The notes below the pieces were generated by a model, which did no database searches, had not been told where the DNA came from, and saw nothing but the letters and a program-made list of their open reading frames with translations. Source: Parascardovia denticolens DSM 10105 = JCM 12538 (GTDB taxonomy: Bacteria; Actinomycetota; Actinomycetes; Actinomycetales; Bifidobacteriaceae). From it: DNA of 64,000 bases. Position 1 is the first letter of the stretch; each line of letters opens with the position of its first letter. Shown in pieces: positions 31,971 through 40,458 of the stretch. The stretch is taken from positions 1,178,001 to 1,242,000 of the forward strand of contig NZ_AP012333.1 of NCBI RefSeq assembly GCF_001042675.1, read 5' to 3'. The translations under genes and the position numbers were made by a program.

Positions 31971-33215
31971 TCACTCCCATTCACCCTCATCAAGTAAATC
32001 AGCCACCGCCTCCATCAGAATCGCCACGTTCCGACGGAAAACCTCCACTTGCGGCAACAGGGACAGAGTCGTATAACCATTCGCCGGCATATCGAAAAAA
32101 TATCCGGGCTGGGACACCTTGTGGAAGCGGTCAAGCAAGACCGTCGACAAGCGGTTCTCATCTATGCTGGAGGGGAATTTGACCAAGACGTTCCACCCTC
32201 CTTCCGCCCTCAAGACATCGAGGGTGGACGAAGGGTCCGCCGCCAGCATCCCCTTCAAAATGGCCAGATTCCGCCGAGCCCTCTCCCTCACTTTGTCCGT
32301 TCGCTCCGGAACCTCCCGCAGCATAGGACCCAAAGCGCGAATGTGGAAATCGGAGAAAGGAAGAAAATCATCGGCGATCACGTCCAGGCGCCGCTGAGCC
32401 TCGACCACTTCCTCCCAGGGACCGCTGACCTGGATCCACCCGACCTTGGCATGCGGGGCGGCCAGAGCCTTGGACAGGCCATCCAAAGCGAAAGTGAGAA
32501 CGCTCTTTTCGCCTGCGAGACGGGCACGTCCGGGAAGGGGGTCCAAAGCATAATCGAAGAAAACCTCGTCGGCGATGATGGCGATCCCGTGTTCCCGGCA
32601 CAGATCCACCAGGGACCGCCGCTCCTCGCTCTTCACGTAGGATCCGGTGGGATTGTTGGGGTTGATCAGCACCAAGGCTTTGACCTTCCTGCCGGCCGAC
32701 TCCTGCTCGTCAATCAGGCCGTTCAAGTGCTCCACATCAATCGCCCATGAAAAACCGTCATAGAAAAGAGTGTACGGAACCGCGCGGGCCGAGGTGAGGC
32801 CGGCGATCGATTCGATCAGTGGGTATCCCGGTTTCGGCCCCATGACCACATCGCCCGGATTGCACAGGAGCATGAAAAGCCAGGCGTAGGCTTGGGACGT
32901 GGAGCTAAGCAGATATAGACTATCCGGGTCGACTGGGTCGACCGGCTCGACTGCATCAAGCGCCTCAGCCGACTCGGCTTGTTCTCTTCGCATTCTCGCC
33001 TCAAGGAACCGGGCCAACTCTTCCCTGGCGCTCCTTTTCCCTCGTGGATCAGCCGTGTATTCCTCAGGCAGAATGCGAGGCGCCAGACCGAAATGCGTCG
33101 GATTCGAATCGTTCAGAGCTGTCAGCTGTTCGCCTTGGGCTTTCAGCCGGGCGGTTTCACGGGCGATGGGGTTCAGCGGGGACTCGTCAATGCGATGGGA
33201 GAATTGGTAGGTCAC
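31971..33215 (-). CDS. Class I/II PLP-dependent aminotransferase
   Basis: A 414-residue fold-type I aminotransferase. Motifs visible: NPNNPTG (185-191), the PLP-contacting DEVFFDY (216-222), and the Schiff-base lysine in DGLSKALAAPHAKVGW (Lys249). A negatively charged repeat-like insertion (EAVEPVDPVDPDS type, about 85-98) is unusual. The family interconverts amino acids and 2-oxoacids; the specific substrate (alanine, aspartate, valine or aromatic) cannot be told. Cytoplasmic. Its stop faces the preceding membrane-protein gene across a repeat-rich 150-base gap. Confidence 0.87.
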   Translation of the reverse strand: MTYQFSHRIDESPLNPIARETARLKAQGEQLTALNDSNPTHFGLAPRILPEEYTADPRGKRSAREELARFLEARMRREQAESAEALDAVEPVDPVDPDSLYLLSSTSQAYAWLFMLLCNPGDVVMGPKPGYPLIESIAGLTSARAVPYTLFYDGFSWAIDVEHLNGLIDEQESAGRKVKALVLINPNNPTGSYVKSEERRSLVDLCREHGIAIIADEVFFDYALDPLPGRARLAGEKSVLTFALDGLSKALAAPHAKVGWIQVSGPWEEVVEAQRRLDVIADDFLPFSDFHIRALGPMLREVPERTDKVRERARRNLAILKGMLAADPSSTLDVLRAEGGWNVLVKFPSSIDENRLSTVLLDRFHKVSQPGYFFDMPANGYTTLSLLPQVEVFRRNVAILMEAVADLLDEGEWE

Positions 33216-33352
33216 CAGAACAGTCTAACTTTTATAGCTGAATTAGACCCTTTCTCCCCTCATGCTCCGCCATCTCCCACCCTCGAATTTCCTTGTTCTC
33301 GCCCTTATTCCCTGCCATTATTTCAGCCTTCCCCTCCCCTCTTCCCAACTGC

Positions 33353-33430
33353 GTGTGGACTAACTTGATCTATTTGACAAGACCCCTTGTTTTTGGCCCA
33401 TCTTCTTCTGTACTTTGAGTTAGTCCACAC
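33353..33430. repeat. 13-base perfect inverted repeat enclosing 52 bases
   Basis: GTGTGGACTAACT at 33353-33365 is matched by its exact complement AGTTAGTCCACAC at 33418-33430. The enclosed sequence is AT-richer and shows no gene. It could be a cruciform, an operator pair for the aminotransferase gene, or the trimmed ends of a small mobile repeat. Confidence 0.55.
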
Positions 33431-33670
33431 TCCGATGACCAGAACAGAAATTCATGGCGCAAAGTACAGCCAAAAATACCAAAAACCTCCCATTCCGGGA
33501 TAATTACGCACGAAAAAAGGAGGGCAAAAGTCAAGATTGAAAGAGCGCAAGGGATGAGGGGAAAGGAAGGAAAAAGGAAGAGGAGAAAAGAAAAGAGGAG
33601 GAAGCGGGAAAAGAAAAGGTAAAAGAGGAAAAATAAAAGGCGAAAGACGAAAAAGGATAAAAGAAAAAGC

Positions 33671-33708
33671 GAGGGGTGTTTTGCTTGCCTTCAAGCCAAA
33701 CACCCCTC
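33671..33708 (-). terminator. Rho-independent terminator of the polyphosphate glucokinase gene
   Basis: GAGGGGTGTTTTGCTTG pairs with CAAGCCAAACACCCCTC (17 pairs, one mismatch) around a CCTT loop. Read on the minus strand the stem is followed by GCTTTTTCTTTTATCC and a long pyrimidine tract, giving an excellent intrinsic terminator, about 225 bases after the glucokinase stop. Confidence 0.8.
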
Positions 33709-33932
33709 ACCACAGCTCACCGGAATCGCCTTATTTCAGCTTTCCCTAGGTACTACTTATCCATGTCCAGGCGCTACCTATCTATGTCTAAGTGATACTC
33801 ATCTAAGGCTTTATGCTCGAATCCCCGCGACCCTGATACCACAAGGCGTAAGACGCGAGGCACGAGATACAAGGCGCGAAGCCCGAGGCGCAGCATCCCG
33901 AGTCACAAGGATTCCGGCTGCAACCTCGACGA

Positions 33933-34703
33933 TCAGAGCTGCTGCCCTTCCGCTTGGGAGGCGAAGTAGGCGGCGCCGACGATACCGGCATCGTTCAGGA
34001 GCTGCGCGGGAACAATGGGGGTATCAATCTTGATGAAGGGGAAGAACTTGTCGCTCTTCTTGCTGACGCCACCGCCGACCACGAAAATGTCGGGGCTGAA
34101 GTAGTGCTCCAGCAGCTTGTAATACTTGGTCAGCCGCTTGCCCCATTTCTTCCAGGTCAGTTCTTTGGCGGAACGGGCGGAATCAGCGCAATACTTCTCG
34201 GCGTCCTTGCCATCAAGAATCAAGTGGCCTAACTCGGTGTTAGGGACAAGCACCCCATGCATGATCAGGGCGGTTCCAATGCCGGTCCCGAGGGTGGTGG
34301 CGATGACCAGACCTTTTTCGCCTTTGGCTGCGCCGAACTGGGCCTCAGCCAGACCGGCGGCGTCAGCATCATTGACCACGTGGCAACGGCGACCGGTCCG
34401 CTCCGACATCAGTTTGTTGATGTCCACGCCGATCCATGATTGATCCAGATTGGCCATGAAGTCCAGAGGCTTGCCGGGCTTGATTGGCGCAGGGAAGGCG
34501 ATGCCGATGGGAGTTCCGTCCTGCACATCGAAGTGGTCCAGGATCTGCTTGACCACATCAGCCACGGCCTCGGGGGTGGAAACCTCCGGGGTGGGGATGC
34601 GCAGACGCTCGTCCGCGAATTTTCCTTCGTACAGGTTTACCGGCGCACCTTTGATGCCGGAGCCGCCAATATCAACGCCAAAAGCTTGAGCCGACTCGAT
34701 CAT
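33933..34703 (-). CDS. ppgK: Polyphosphate glucokinase (ROK family)
   Basis: A 256-residue sugar kinase that phosphorylates glucose with inorganic polyphosphate and/or ATP. The N-terminal phosphate loop GVDIGGSGIKGAPV (residues 9-22) is the variant typical of polyphosphate glucokinases. Also visible are the substrate region VVNDADAAGLAEAQFGA, the second phosphate motif TTLGTGIGTAL, and LGHLIL replacing the zinc-containing segment of other ROK proteins. It supplies glucose-6-phosphate for the bifid shunt and for storage polymers. ATG at 34703 follows AAGGAGGG closely; an in-frame ATG further upstream (34769) has no such site. Confidence 0.93.
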   Translation of the reverse strand: MIESAQAFGVDIGGSGIKGAPVNLYEGKFADERLRIPTPEVSTPEAVADVVKQILDHFDVQDGTPIGIAFPAPIKPGKPLDFMANLDQSWIGVDINKLMSERTGRRCHVVNDADAAGLAEAQFGAAKGEKGLVIATTLGTGIGTALIMHGVLVPNTELGHLILDGKDAEKYCADSARSAKELTWKKWGKRLTKYYKLLEHYFSPDIFVVGGGVSKKSDKFFPFIKIDTPIVPAQLLNDAGIVGAAYFASQAEGQQL

Positions 34704-34856
34704 GATCCCTCCTTGGACTGCGATTCTAATCGTCTCTTCGATTTTACGCCGGGCGACGCCCAAAATCACGGCCGCTGACTACTCGAGGCGGAACATCAAG
34801 GAACGCCGAGGAAGAAAACGGAAGCGGGTAAAGCGAAAATGAGCCATAATAGGTCT

Positions 34857-35645
34857 ATGAGTGATTTTCATACTTCCTTATTGGACGCCATTGATGTGCG
34901 CGTCACCACCCGTTTCTATGAGGACAGGCCGATTGATGAGGACCTGAGCCGTCAGCTGCGTCAAAACATTGACGCGATCAATGCGATTTCCGGCCTGCAT
35001 ATTCAGCTGATCGAAGGGCATCCCGAGGTCTTCGCTGAGGCCAATACCTCCGGTCATCTGCGCAATGCCCGGAATTTCATCGCCCTCGTCGGCCCGAAAG
35101 ACCAGTCGGATGCCTTGGAAATGCTGGGATACTACGGCGAGCGCCTGGCTTTGTCCGCGACCTTGTCCGGTCTGCAGACCGGTTGGGTCGCCGGTTCCTG
35201 GGACAAGGCCGCCGCCGAGGCCGCCTGCGCCATCAACCCCGACGAAGCCTTGTACCTATGCCTGACCATCGGCTATCAAGAGGATTACGACCAGCTCATG
35301 AACAAGTCGTATGAGGAAAGATGCGCCGAGCAGCAGTCGCATCGCCCCAGCAAAAAGCTGGAAGAGCTTTACAGCGTGGTCGATGACGCTCAAGCTCCCC
35401 TGCCCGACTGGTTCCTCGACGGGATAAAATCCGTGCAGAAGGCCCCGTCCGCCATGAACCGCCAGCCGATACACTTCACCTTCAATCCCGGCAACGATCT
35501 GGTGCGGGCTTTCAGCCAGTCCAGTTTGGAAGGCCCCGGAATTTTCAGCCTCGTGGATTTGGGCATTGCCAAGCTCCACTTCCAGATCGGCGCCGGCGGC
35601 GGGACGTGGGAATGGGGCGATGACGCCTCTTACGCCCGGCGATAA
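34857..35645 (+). CDS. Nitroreductase-family flavoprotein
   Basis: A 262-residue FMN-dependent oxidoreductase of the nitroreductase fold. RVTTRFYEDRPID near the start matches the conserved Arg/Ser-Arg FMN-phosphate region. In the second half KAPSAMNRQPIHFTF is a second copy-like FMN-contacting segment, suggesting an internally duplicated or Acg/TM1586-type member (NADH-binding site differs from NfsB). Members reduce quinones, nitro compounds or flavins; substrate unknown. Two in-frame starts are possible, 34839 and 34857; the second has TAGG nearby and is given. Divergent from ppgK. Confidence 0.8.
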   Translation: MSDFHTSLLDAIDVRVTTRFYEDRPIDEDLSRQLRQNIDAINAISGLHIQLIEGHPEVFAEANTSGHLRNARNFIALVGPKDQSDALEMLGYYGERLALSATLSGLQTGWVAGSWDKAAAEAACAINPDEALYLCLTIGYQEDYDQLMNKSYEERCAEQQSHRPSKKLEELYSVVDDAQAPLPDWFLDGIKSVQKAPSAMNRQPIHFTFNPGNDLVRAFSQSSLEGPGIFSLVDLGIAKLHFQIGAGGGTWEWGDDASYARR

Positions 35646-35660
35646 GCGGCGGCCCCCTGC

Positions 35661-35702
35661 GGAAGCCGCCACAAGACGGAAGCCGCCACAAGACAGAAGC
35701 CG
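35661..35702. repeat. 17-base tandem repeat after the nitroreductase gene
   Basis: GGAAGCCGCCACAAGAC occurs twice head to tail (35661-35677, 35678-35694), then a partial third copy (AGAAGCCG). It fills the gap between two convergent stops and directly precedes the repeat-encoding 3-prime end of the FMN reductase gene. Confidence 0.7.
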
Positions 35703-35703
35703 A

Positions 35704-37089
35704 TCAGTGCTTGGAAGCTGAAGACCCTGCATCTGCCGATGCTGATCCAGAAGCAGAGCCGGAGGCGGCGGGGATAGAAGCAGAACCGGCAGGAGAGGAG
35801 GCGGCATCGGATCCGTGCTTGGAAGCGGAAGAACCTCCGTCGGCATCAGCAGCGGAGTTTCCAGCGCCTACTCCGCCAGGTACGGAAGCCGCCCCAGCGT
35901 TCTCGGGAGAAACGATGCGCCCGTCCGCCGTCACCAGCATCTGTCCGGTGCGCTTCAGATAGTCAGCGACGATCGGCCAGACGTCCAGCACCCATTCGTT
36001 CACTCCCCTATATCGCCCATCGGAATCCTGCATGGCCTTGTAGCAGTGCATGATGTATTTCTGATTCACCTTGTTACCGGGAACAGCCATGAGCACCAGG
36101 TCGGTCCCCCGGCGCAAAGCGTGAATCACCCGCTTGACCCCGGGGATGGCGCGGCTGGGGTGGACGTCCACCATGGCGTCTCCCGCCTGGCTGGGGTCGC
36201 GGGGGGCGAGCATCTGGGAGCCGGGGGCCGTGCGGTTATAGTAGAGGAACTGGTTGTTGTCGTCGGCGTAGGTGAGTTCCATTGGCATGGTGTTGAGGAA
36301 CCAGTTGAGCTGGTCGACGCTCAGGACACCCCGATCCAGCATCACGTAGTCCGATCCGTGGGCGGCTTGGGTCTTTTCCGCGGCTTGCTCCACCCAGTCG
36401 TCGGCCTTCATATCCACCCCTTCGATGGTGGTATCGATCGGTTGGCTGGCGGCCAGGTTTTCGGACTCGAAGGAATCGGCAGTCGCTGGACTGGCACCTA
36501 CACCAGTTCCGGCTCCGGCTCCGCTTCCCTCCCCTTTCATGGCCTGCATGACTTTGACCCAGGAGACGAATTTCGTGAAGACGGTGGTCAGGAATTCCAC
36601 GGTCTTCGGATCGCGCAGACCGCCTTCGTCGGGCAGGTTCTCGATGGAGTTGCCTAGGAGGAACTCGTCCCCGGGCATGACGACGGCGTTGACGCCCGGG
36701 GATTCCAGTACCTGCTTGAGGTCGAGTTGGGCGCGGGAGGACCCTTGGTTCGTCCATGAGGCGCCGACCAGGAGGACGGGCTTGCCCACAAACGGGTGCA
36801 GCTTGTAGGACATCCATTCGACGATGCTCTTCATGGCCGGGGTCGTGGTGTGGTCATGCTCGGGTGTGGCCAGGACTACGCCGTCTGAGCCGGCGATTTT
36901 CGCGTTCAGGTATTGCAGGAGATCGCTCTCGCTCAGGTCTTCGGATTCGTTGAAAATCGGCACCTGGCTGATGTCGAGGATCTCGATGTCGGCCTCTTGG
37001 CGGAAATGGTTGGCCATGAACATGAGCAGTTTGGTGTTATAGGATTTCTTGTCGATGGATCCGCTGATGGCCACGAATTTCAAGGTCAT
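35704..37089 (-). CDS. NADPH-dependent FMN reductase fused to a PAS-like (PAS_10) domain
   Basis: A 461-residue two-domain protein. Residues 1-190 are a flavodoxin-like NADPH-dependent FMN reductase (FVAISGSIDKKSYNTKLL phosphate loop, VVLATPEHDH, LLVGASWTNQGSSRAQLDL). After a Gly/Ala linker, about 245-395 match the DUF438/PAS_10 sensory domain (LNTMPMELTYADDNNQFLYYN, DVHPSRAI, WVLDVWPIVADYL). A Ser/Ala-rich tail with a repeated SSASKH ends the protein. The PAS-like part may bind heme or flavin. AAAGGAG precedes the ATG at 37089, so an upstream in-frame ATG at 37125 is rejected. Cytoplasmic; reduces FMN or quinones by inference. Confidence 0.82.
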   Translation of the reverse strand: MTLKFVAISGSIDKKSYNTKLLMFMANHFRQEADIEILDISQVPIFNESEDLSESDLLQYLNAKIAGSDGVVLATPEHDHTTTPAMKSIVEWMSYKLHPFVGKPVLLVGASWTNQGSSRAQLDLKQVLESPGVNAVVMPGDEFLLGNSIENLPDEGGLRDPKTVEFLTTVFTKFVSWVKVMQAMKGEGSGAGAGTGVGASPATADSFESENLAASQPIDTTIEGVDMKADDWVEQAAEKTQAAHGSDYVMLDRGVLSVDQLNWFLNTMPMELTYADDNNQFLYYNRTAPGSQMLAPRDPSQAGDAMVDVHPSRAIPGVKRVIHALRRGTDLVLMAVPGNKVNQKYIMHCYKAMQDSDGRYRGVNEWVLDVWPIVADYLKRTGQMLVTADGRIVSPENAGAASVPGGVGAGNSAADADGGSSASKHGSDAASSPAGSASIPAASGSASGSASADAGSSASKH

Positions 37090-37198
37090 GATCGCTCCTT
37101 TGCGTTTTGTTGTCGGTTTGTTCATTGATTCGTTTTTAATTTCGGTTATTGACCCATGCGCCGACTTATCGGCTTATTGGCCTGCCAGCCCGGCCGTC

Positions 37199-37215
37199 GA
37201 TTCGATCGTCGAATC
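37199..37215. promoter_or_regulatory. 17-base palindrome upstream of the FMN reductase-PAS gene
   Basis: GATTCGA and TCGAATC flank a three-base centre. It lies 110 bases upstream of the 37089 start and 87 bases after the stop of the upstream FMN reductase. It could be an operator for a redox regulator or an extremely short hairpin; no T tract. Confidence 0.4.
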
Positions 37216-37301
37216 AAGCTTCCTCAAATCCGGATTCGGCTTAGGAGGCGTTAAGGCGCTACCCCTCGCCGCCAGCCATGGGTCTTGCCATGGCCCCTGT
37301 C

Positions 37302-37952
37302 TCAGCGCCCATAGACCGGGGAATCAGGGTCGGAGACATACACATAGCGCTTCATCTCCTCCTTTTCGTAAGCGCGGGGGGTCACGGCCTTACTGGCTTG
37401 GGCGAACTCCAGGAAGGAGCGGAAGAGGGAATCCAGCTTGGCCACTTGTCCGGAATCGATCAGGTTCCCATCATCGTCGAAGGCCTGCAAGGAATGGTCG
37501 ACTAGGAATTCCGAGCTGGGCAGGACGAAGGCGTGCAGTTCCGGGGCATCCAGGATGCGGCGCAGGTGCAGTTGGGCGCGGGAAGTGCCCAGGTTCCCAT
37601 ACGAAGCCCCGACGATCATGACCGACTTATTGTAGAAAGGGTGGATTCCGTAGGAAAGCCAGGCCAGGGCGTTCATGAGGACGGCGGGCACCGCATGGTC
37701 GTATTCCGGGGTGGCGAAGACCACGCCATCGCTGGATTCGATGGCCGCGGCCAGGTCCTTGACCTGTGGCGGGACTTCTTCTTCGGCCACTTTGGAGAAG
37801 ATCGGCAGGCCGGCGATGTCCAGGGTCTCGAAGCTTACCTCCGGCCCGTCTTCGCCCGCTTCCGACCGCCGATACCGGTCGGTGATGTAATCGATCAGTT
37901 TGCGATTGGTCGAGCCGGTCTTATTGGTCCCGGCGATGGCGACGAATTTCAC
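37302..37952 (-). CDS. NADPH-dependent FMN reductase family protein
   Basis: A 216-residue flavodoxin-like oxidoreductase. The FMN-phosphate loop is AIAGTNKTGSTNRKLI near residues 5-20, and VVFATPEYDHAVPAVLMNALAWLSY and VMIVGASYGNLGTSRAQLHL match family positions. It shares domain type with the PAS-fused protein 200 bases downstream. The start is GTG at 37952 with AAGGAGG five bases before it; the GTG overlaps the apbE stop as GTGA, so the two are translationally coupled. Likely supplies reduced FMN or reduces quinones in the cytoplasm. Confidence 0.88.
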   Translation of the reverse strand: MKFVAIAGTNKTGSTNRKLIDYITDRYRRSEAGEDGPEVSFETLDIAGLPIFSKVAEEEVPPQVKDLAAAIESSDGVVFATPEYDHAVPAVLMNALAWLSYGIHPFYNKSVMIVGASYGNLGTSRAQLHLRRILDAPELHAFVLPSSEFLVDHSLQAFDDDGNLIDSGQVAKLDSLFRSFLEFAQASKAVTPRAYEKEEMKRYVYVSDPDSPVYGR

Positions 37953-39040
37953 GTGAACCTCCTTGTTACTACAGGTCCCAATTTACCGTGAGGCCTTCTC
38001 ATGACCAGACAGGTCACGTCGCCTCCAGCCTGGTTGATGGTATGCGTAACATCCGCGATGGTACGGTCCGATTTCCCGAAGAGCATGCTCGTCCAGATCT
38101 CCCCGTCGACGGACCTGCGGGACCGGATGGTGATGGACTCCATATCCGTTTCAAGGGGGCGGCCGGTTTCCGGATCGATGATATGGTGATAGCTTTTGCC
38201 TCCGACGACCAGCTTCCGCTCGTAGACCCCCGAAGTGACGACCGAGTTGAGGACAGGCCCACCGCTGGCATCCTCCTCCGGCTCCTGTAGGGAATCCCAC
38301 GCCTTCCCTGGGGTCTCTATGTTCCTCACCTTCTCTGGGTCTCCCGCTTCCCTAGGATTCCTCACTTTCCCAGAATCCCCTGGAAGATCGATGACCCGCT
38401 CATAGACCCCTTCCGCTCGACCCGGGTCCTGCAGACCGACCCGCCAAGGCCGCGACCCCGAATCCGTCATCTTCTCCCCGATCGTGATGATATTCCCGCC
38501 CAGGTCCAGCAAGACCGAACGCAGGCCGAGCGAAAGGAGGGAGTCCGCCACAAGATCGCCGATGTATCCTTTGGCCAAACAGCCGAGGTCGATCTCCATC
38601 CCCTCCCTTTCCAGAAAAACCGTCCGCTTATCATCATCGCAGATGATCAGGGAGGGGTCGGTCAAAGCCAATCGTTCGCGGATGGCCCCGTCTTCGGGGA
38701 TGCGGGCGTCGGCGAAACCGATATGCCACAGTTTGACCACAGGCCCTATGGCGATATTGAGGTTTCCGCCGGGCAGGAGGCTATGGAAACGGCCGAGACG
38801 GATCAGATCATACAGCTGGGGCGAATCGACCGGGACCGGATGCTTGCCTGCCGCCCGATTGATCTTCATGAGGCCGGAGGAATCATCATTAGCGCTGAAA
38901 ATCCGCTCATACGAGCGCAAAAGATCTTCGGTCCGATCCAAAAGATCCTCGGCGGATGAATCGCCTGTCCGCCCCGCGGGAAGGCACAAGGCGATTCTCG
39001 TCCCCATCAGGCGCAGCTGACGCCAGAGGTAAAAATCCAT
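37949..39040 (-). CDS. apbE: ApbE-type FAD:protein FMN transferase
   Basis: A 363-residue flavin transferase that moves FMN from FAD to a Thr/Ser of target proteins with Mg2+. Conserved segments: MGTRIALCL at the start, the DLGCLAKGYIGDLVADSL motif, VLLDLGGNI, and the HHIIDPETGRP FAD/metal region. Residues about 205-250 are a repetitive insertion (variants of GKVRNPREAGDPEKVRNIE). No lipoprotein signal is visible, so it may act in the cytoplasm. The gene starts two bases after the MFS stop and overlaps the FMN reductase by four bases. No flavinylated target (FMN_bind protein) lies in the window. Confidence 0.87.
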   Translation of the reverse strand: MDFYLWRQLRLMGTRIALCLPAGRTGDSSAEDLLDRTEDLLRSYERIFSANDDSSGLMKINRAAGKHPVPVDSPQLYDLIRLGRFHSLLPGGNLNIAIGPVVKLWHIGFADARIPEDGAIRERLALTDPSLIICDDDKRTVFLEREGMEIDLGCLAKGYIGDLVADSLLSLGLRSVLLDLGGNIITIGEKMTDSGSRPWRVGLQDPGRAEGVYERVIDLPGDSGKVRNPREAGDPEKVRNIETPGKAWDSLQEPEEDASGGPVLNSVVTSGVYERKLVVGGKSYHHIIDPETGRPLETDMESITIRSRRSVDGEIWTSMLFGKSDRTIADVTHTINQAGGDVTCLVMRRPHGKLGPVVTRRFT

Positions 39041-39042
39041 GA

Positions 39043-40311
39043 TCAGACCTCTTCGACCCCGCGAATGGGAGGCAGCCGTTTATGTTTTTCATACCTGGCG
39101 CTGAAAAACCCGAGGAGGATGACGGCGACCAGGTCTATCGGGGCTCCGGCCAAGGCTATGGAATGATAGTCCATGAAGGCGGCCATCAGCGCCCAGCCGC
39201 CGATGATCGACCCCAAGGAATTGCCCAGGTTGAAAGCGATCTGCGCCAAGGCGGCCCCCAGCATCTCGCCACCGCCTTCCGAGACTTTGACCATCAGATA
39301 CTGTTGCGGGGCGGAGACGAAAAACATGCCGAAAGCCAGGATGAAAGTCAAGAGGGCGCTGGTCGGCCGGGACCCCTTGTCGAAAAAGATGACCAGCAAA
39401 GCCGCAGTCGCCAGAAGCTGCCCCAAGGCAGCTGTCCCTCCTGGGACCCAGTGGTCGGACACCCTCCCGGCGGTCAGCCCGCCCAGGACCATGCCGAACC
39501 CCGCCAGGGCCATCAAAGCCGGCACCGCGGCCGAAGGATAAGTCCCCACATGGGTCAGCCAGGGGGAAACGTAGCTCCACCAGCAGAAAATGCCGGTATT
39601 CCCGAAAAGCACCGCCCCCAGGACCAACCAGGCCCGGGGGGACTTGAGGAAACGGAACTGGCCTTTCAGCCCTGCGTCGGGAATCGGCTTCAACTGCGGA
39701 ATCCAGGCCAGCATGAGGACCACGGTCGCCGCCGCCCACAAGGCCAGAATCGCGAAGGCCAGCCTCCAGGAGACCTTATCCCCCAGCAAAGTGCCCAGGG
39801 GCACCCCGACCATGTTGGCTACGGTCTGTCCCGTGACCATGAGGGAGACCGACCTCGCCTCCCTGCCCGGAGCAGCCAGCCGCTGGGCCGCGATGGTCGC
39901 CGTCCCGAAGAAGGCCCTATGCGGCAGGCCGGAAATGAACCGGCCGGCGAGCAGGAGGGCGAAATTCGGGGCTGAAGCGGCTATGAGGTCGCCAACCAGG
40001 GCGATGATCATGAAGGAGATGAGCAGATTCTTCGGTTTGGCCCGCCGGCCGAAGACCAGGATGAGGGCCCCCAGACAGACCCCGAACGCATAGGCGGAGA
40101 TGTAATGGCCGGCCGTGGGGATGCTGACGTGCGTGCTCGCCGCCGCTTGGGTGAGCACTCCCATCATGACGAATTCCGCTGCCCCATAAGCGAAAGCCCC
40201 GAAAGAGAGAGCGAAAATCCCCCTCCCGCTTTTCCCGGGTTCCGTCTCAACCCTTTGACCGACCTGATCTATGCGGTCCTTGCGATCGACCTGTTCGACG
40301 CCTTGTTCCAT
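39043..40311 (-). CDS. MFS transporter, AraJ/sugar-efflux type
   Basis: A 422-residue major facilitator with 12 predicted helices after a charged 30-residue tail. The GAFAYGAAEFVMMGVLTQAA first helix and the loop VFGRRAKPKNLL (MFS motif A variant) resemble the AraJ/YdhP efflux group. Substrate unknown. GGAGG precedes the ATG at 40311. It is the first gene of the MFS-apbE-FMN reductase operon, so it may export or import something linked to flavins, though this is only suggested by position. Confidence 0.85.
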   Translation of the reverse strand: MEQGVEQVDRKDRIDQVGQRVETEPGKSGRGIFALSFGAFAYGAAEFVMMGVLTQAAASTHVSIPTAGHYISAYAFGVCLGALILVFGRRAKPKNLLISFMIIALVGDLIAASAPNFALLLAGRFISGLPHRAFFGTATIAAQRLAAPGREARSVSLMVTGQTVANMVGVPLGTLLGDKVSWRLAFAILALWAAATVVLMLAWIPQLKPIPDAGLKGQFRFLKSPRAWLVLGAVLFGNTGIFCWWSYVSPWLTHVGTYPSAAVPALMALAGFGMVLGGLTAGRVSDHWVPGGTAALGQLLATAALLVIFFDKGSRPTSALLTFILAFGMFFVSAPQQYLMVKVSEGGGEMLGAALAQIAFNLGNSLGSIIGGWALMAAFMDYHSIALAGAPIDLVAVILLGFFSARYEKHKRLPPIRGVEEV

Positions 40312-40458
40312 AGCCGTCCTCCATCGTAATGGTCCTGAGCCTACTCAGAGGCGTGGAAGCGGGGGCTTCTCCAACGATTCCGGTAGATTGGCAACCAATC
40401 ATTATTGATGAAAGTGCACAACCATCATTGATTTTGCATCATATCGAAGAGAGGCTTT

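Larger units (their letters stand above)
33216..33932. other. 717-base intergenic region rich in repeats and biased composition
   Basis: No credible gene. It holds, left to right: a 13-base inverted repeat pair (33353-33365 and 33418-33430); a nearly pure purine tract on the plus strand (about 33536-33670); a hairpin terminator (33671-33708); two or three copies of a TTATCCATGTC-like unit (33755-33805); and degenerate ACAAGGCGCGAAGC-like repeats (about 33838-33912) just after the glucokinase stop. Confidence 0.7.

Noticed and set aside
33452-33713. Two minus-strand open frames of Phe/Ser/Pro-rich sequence
   Set aside because: Translation of the polypyrimidine strand and the terminator; no ribosome site and no protein-like composition.
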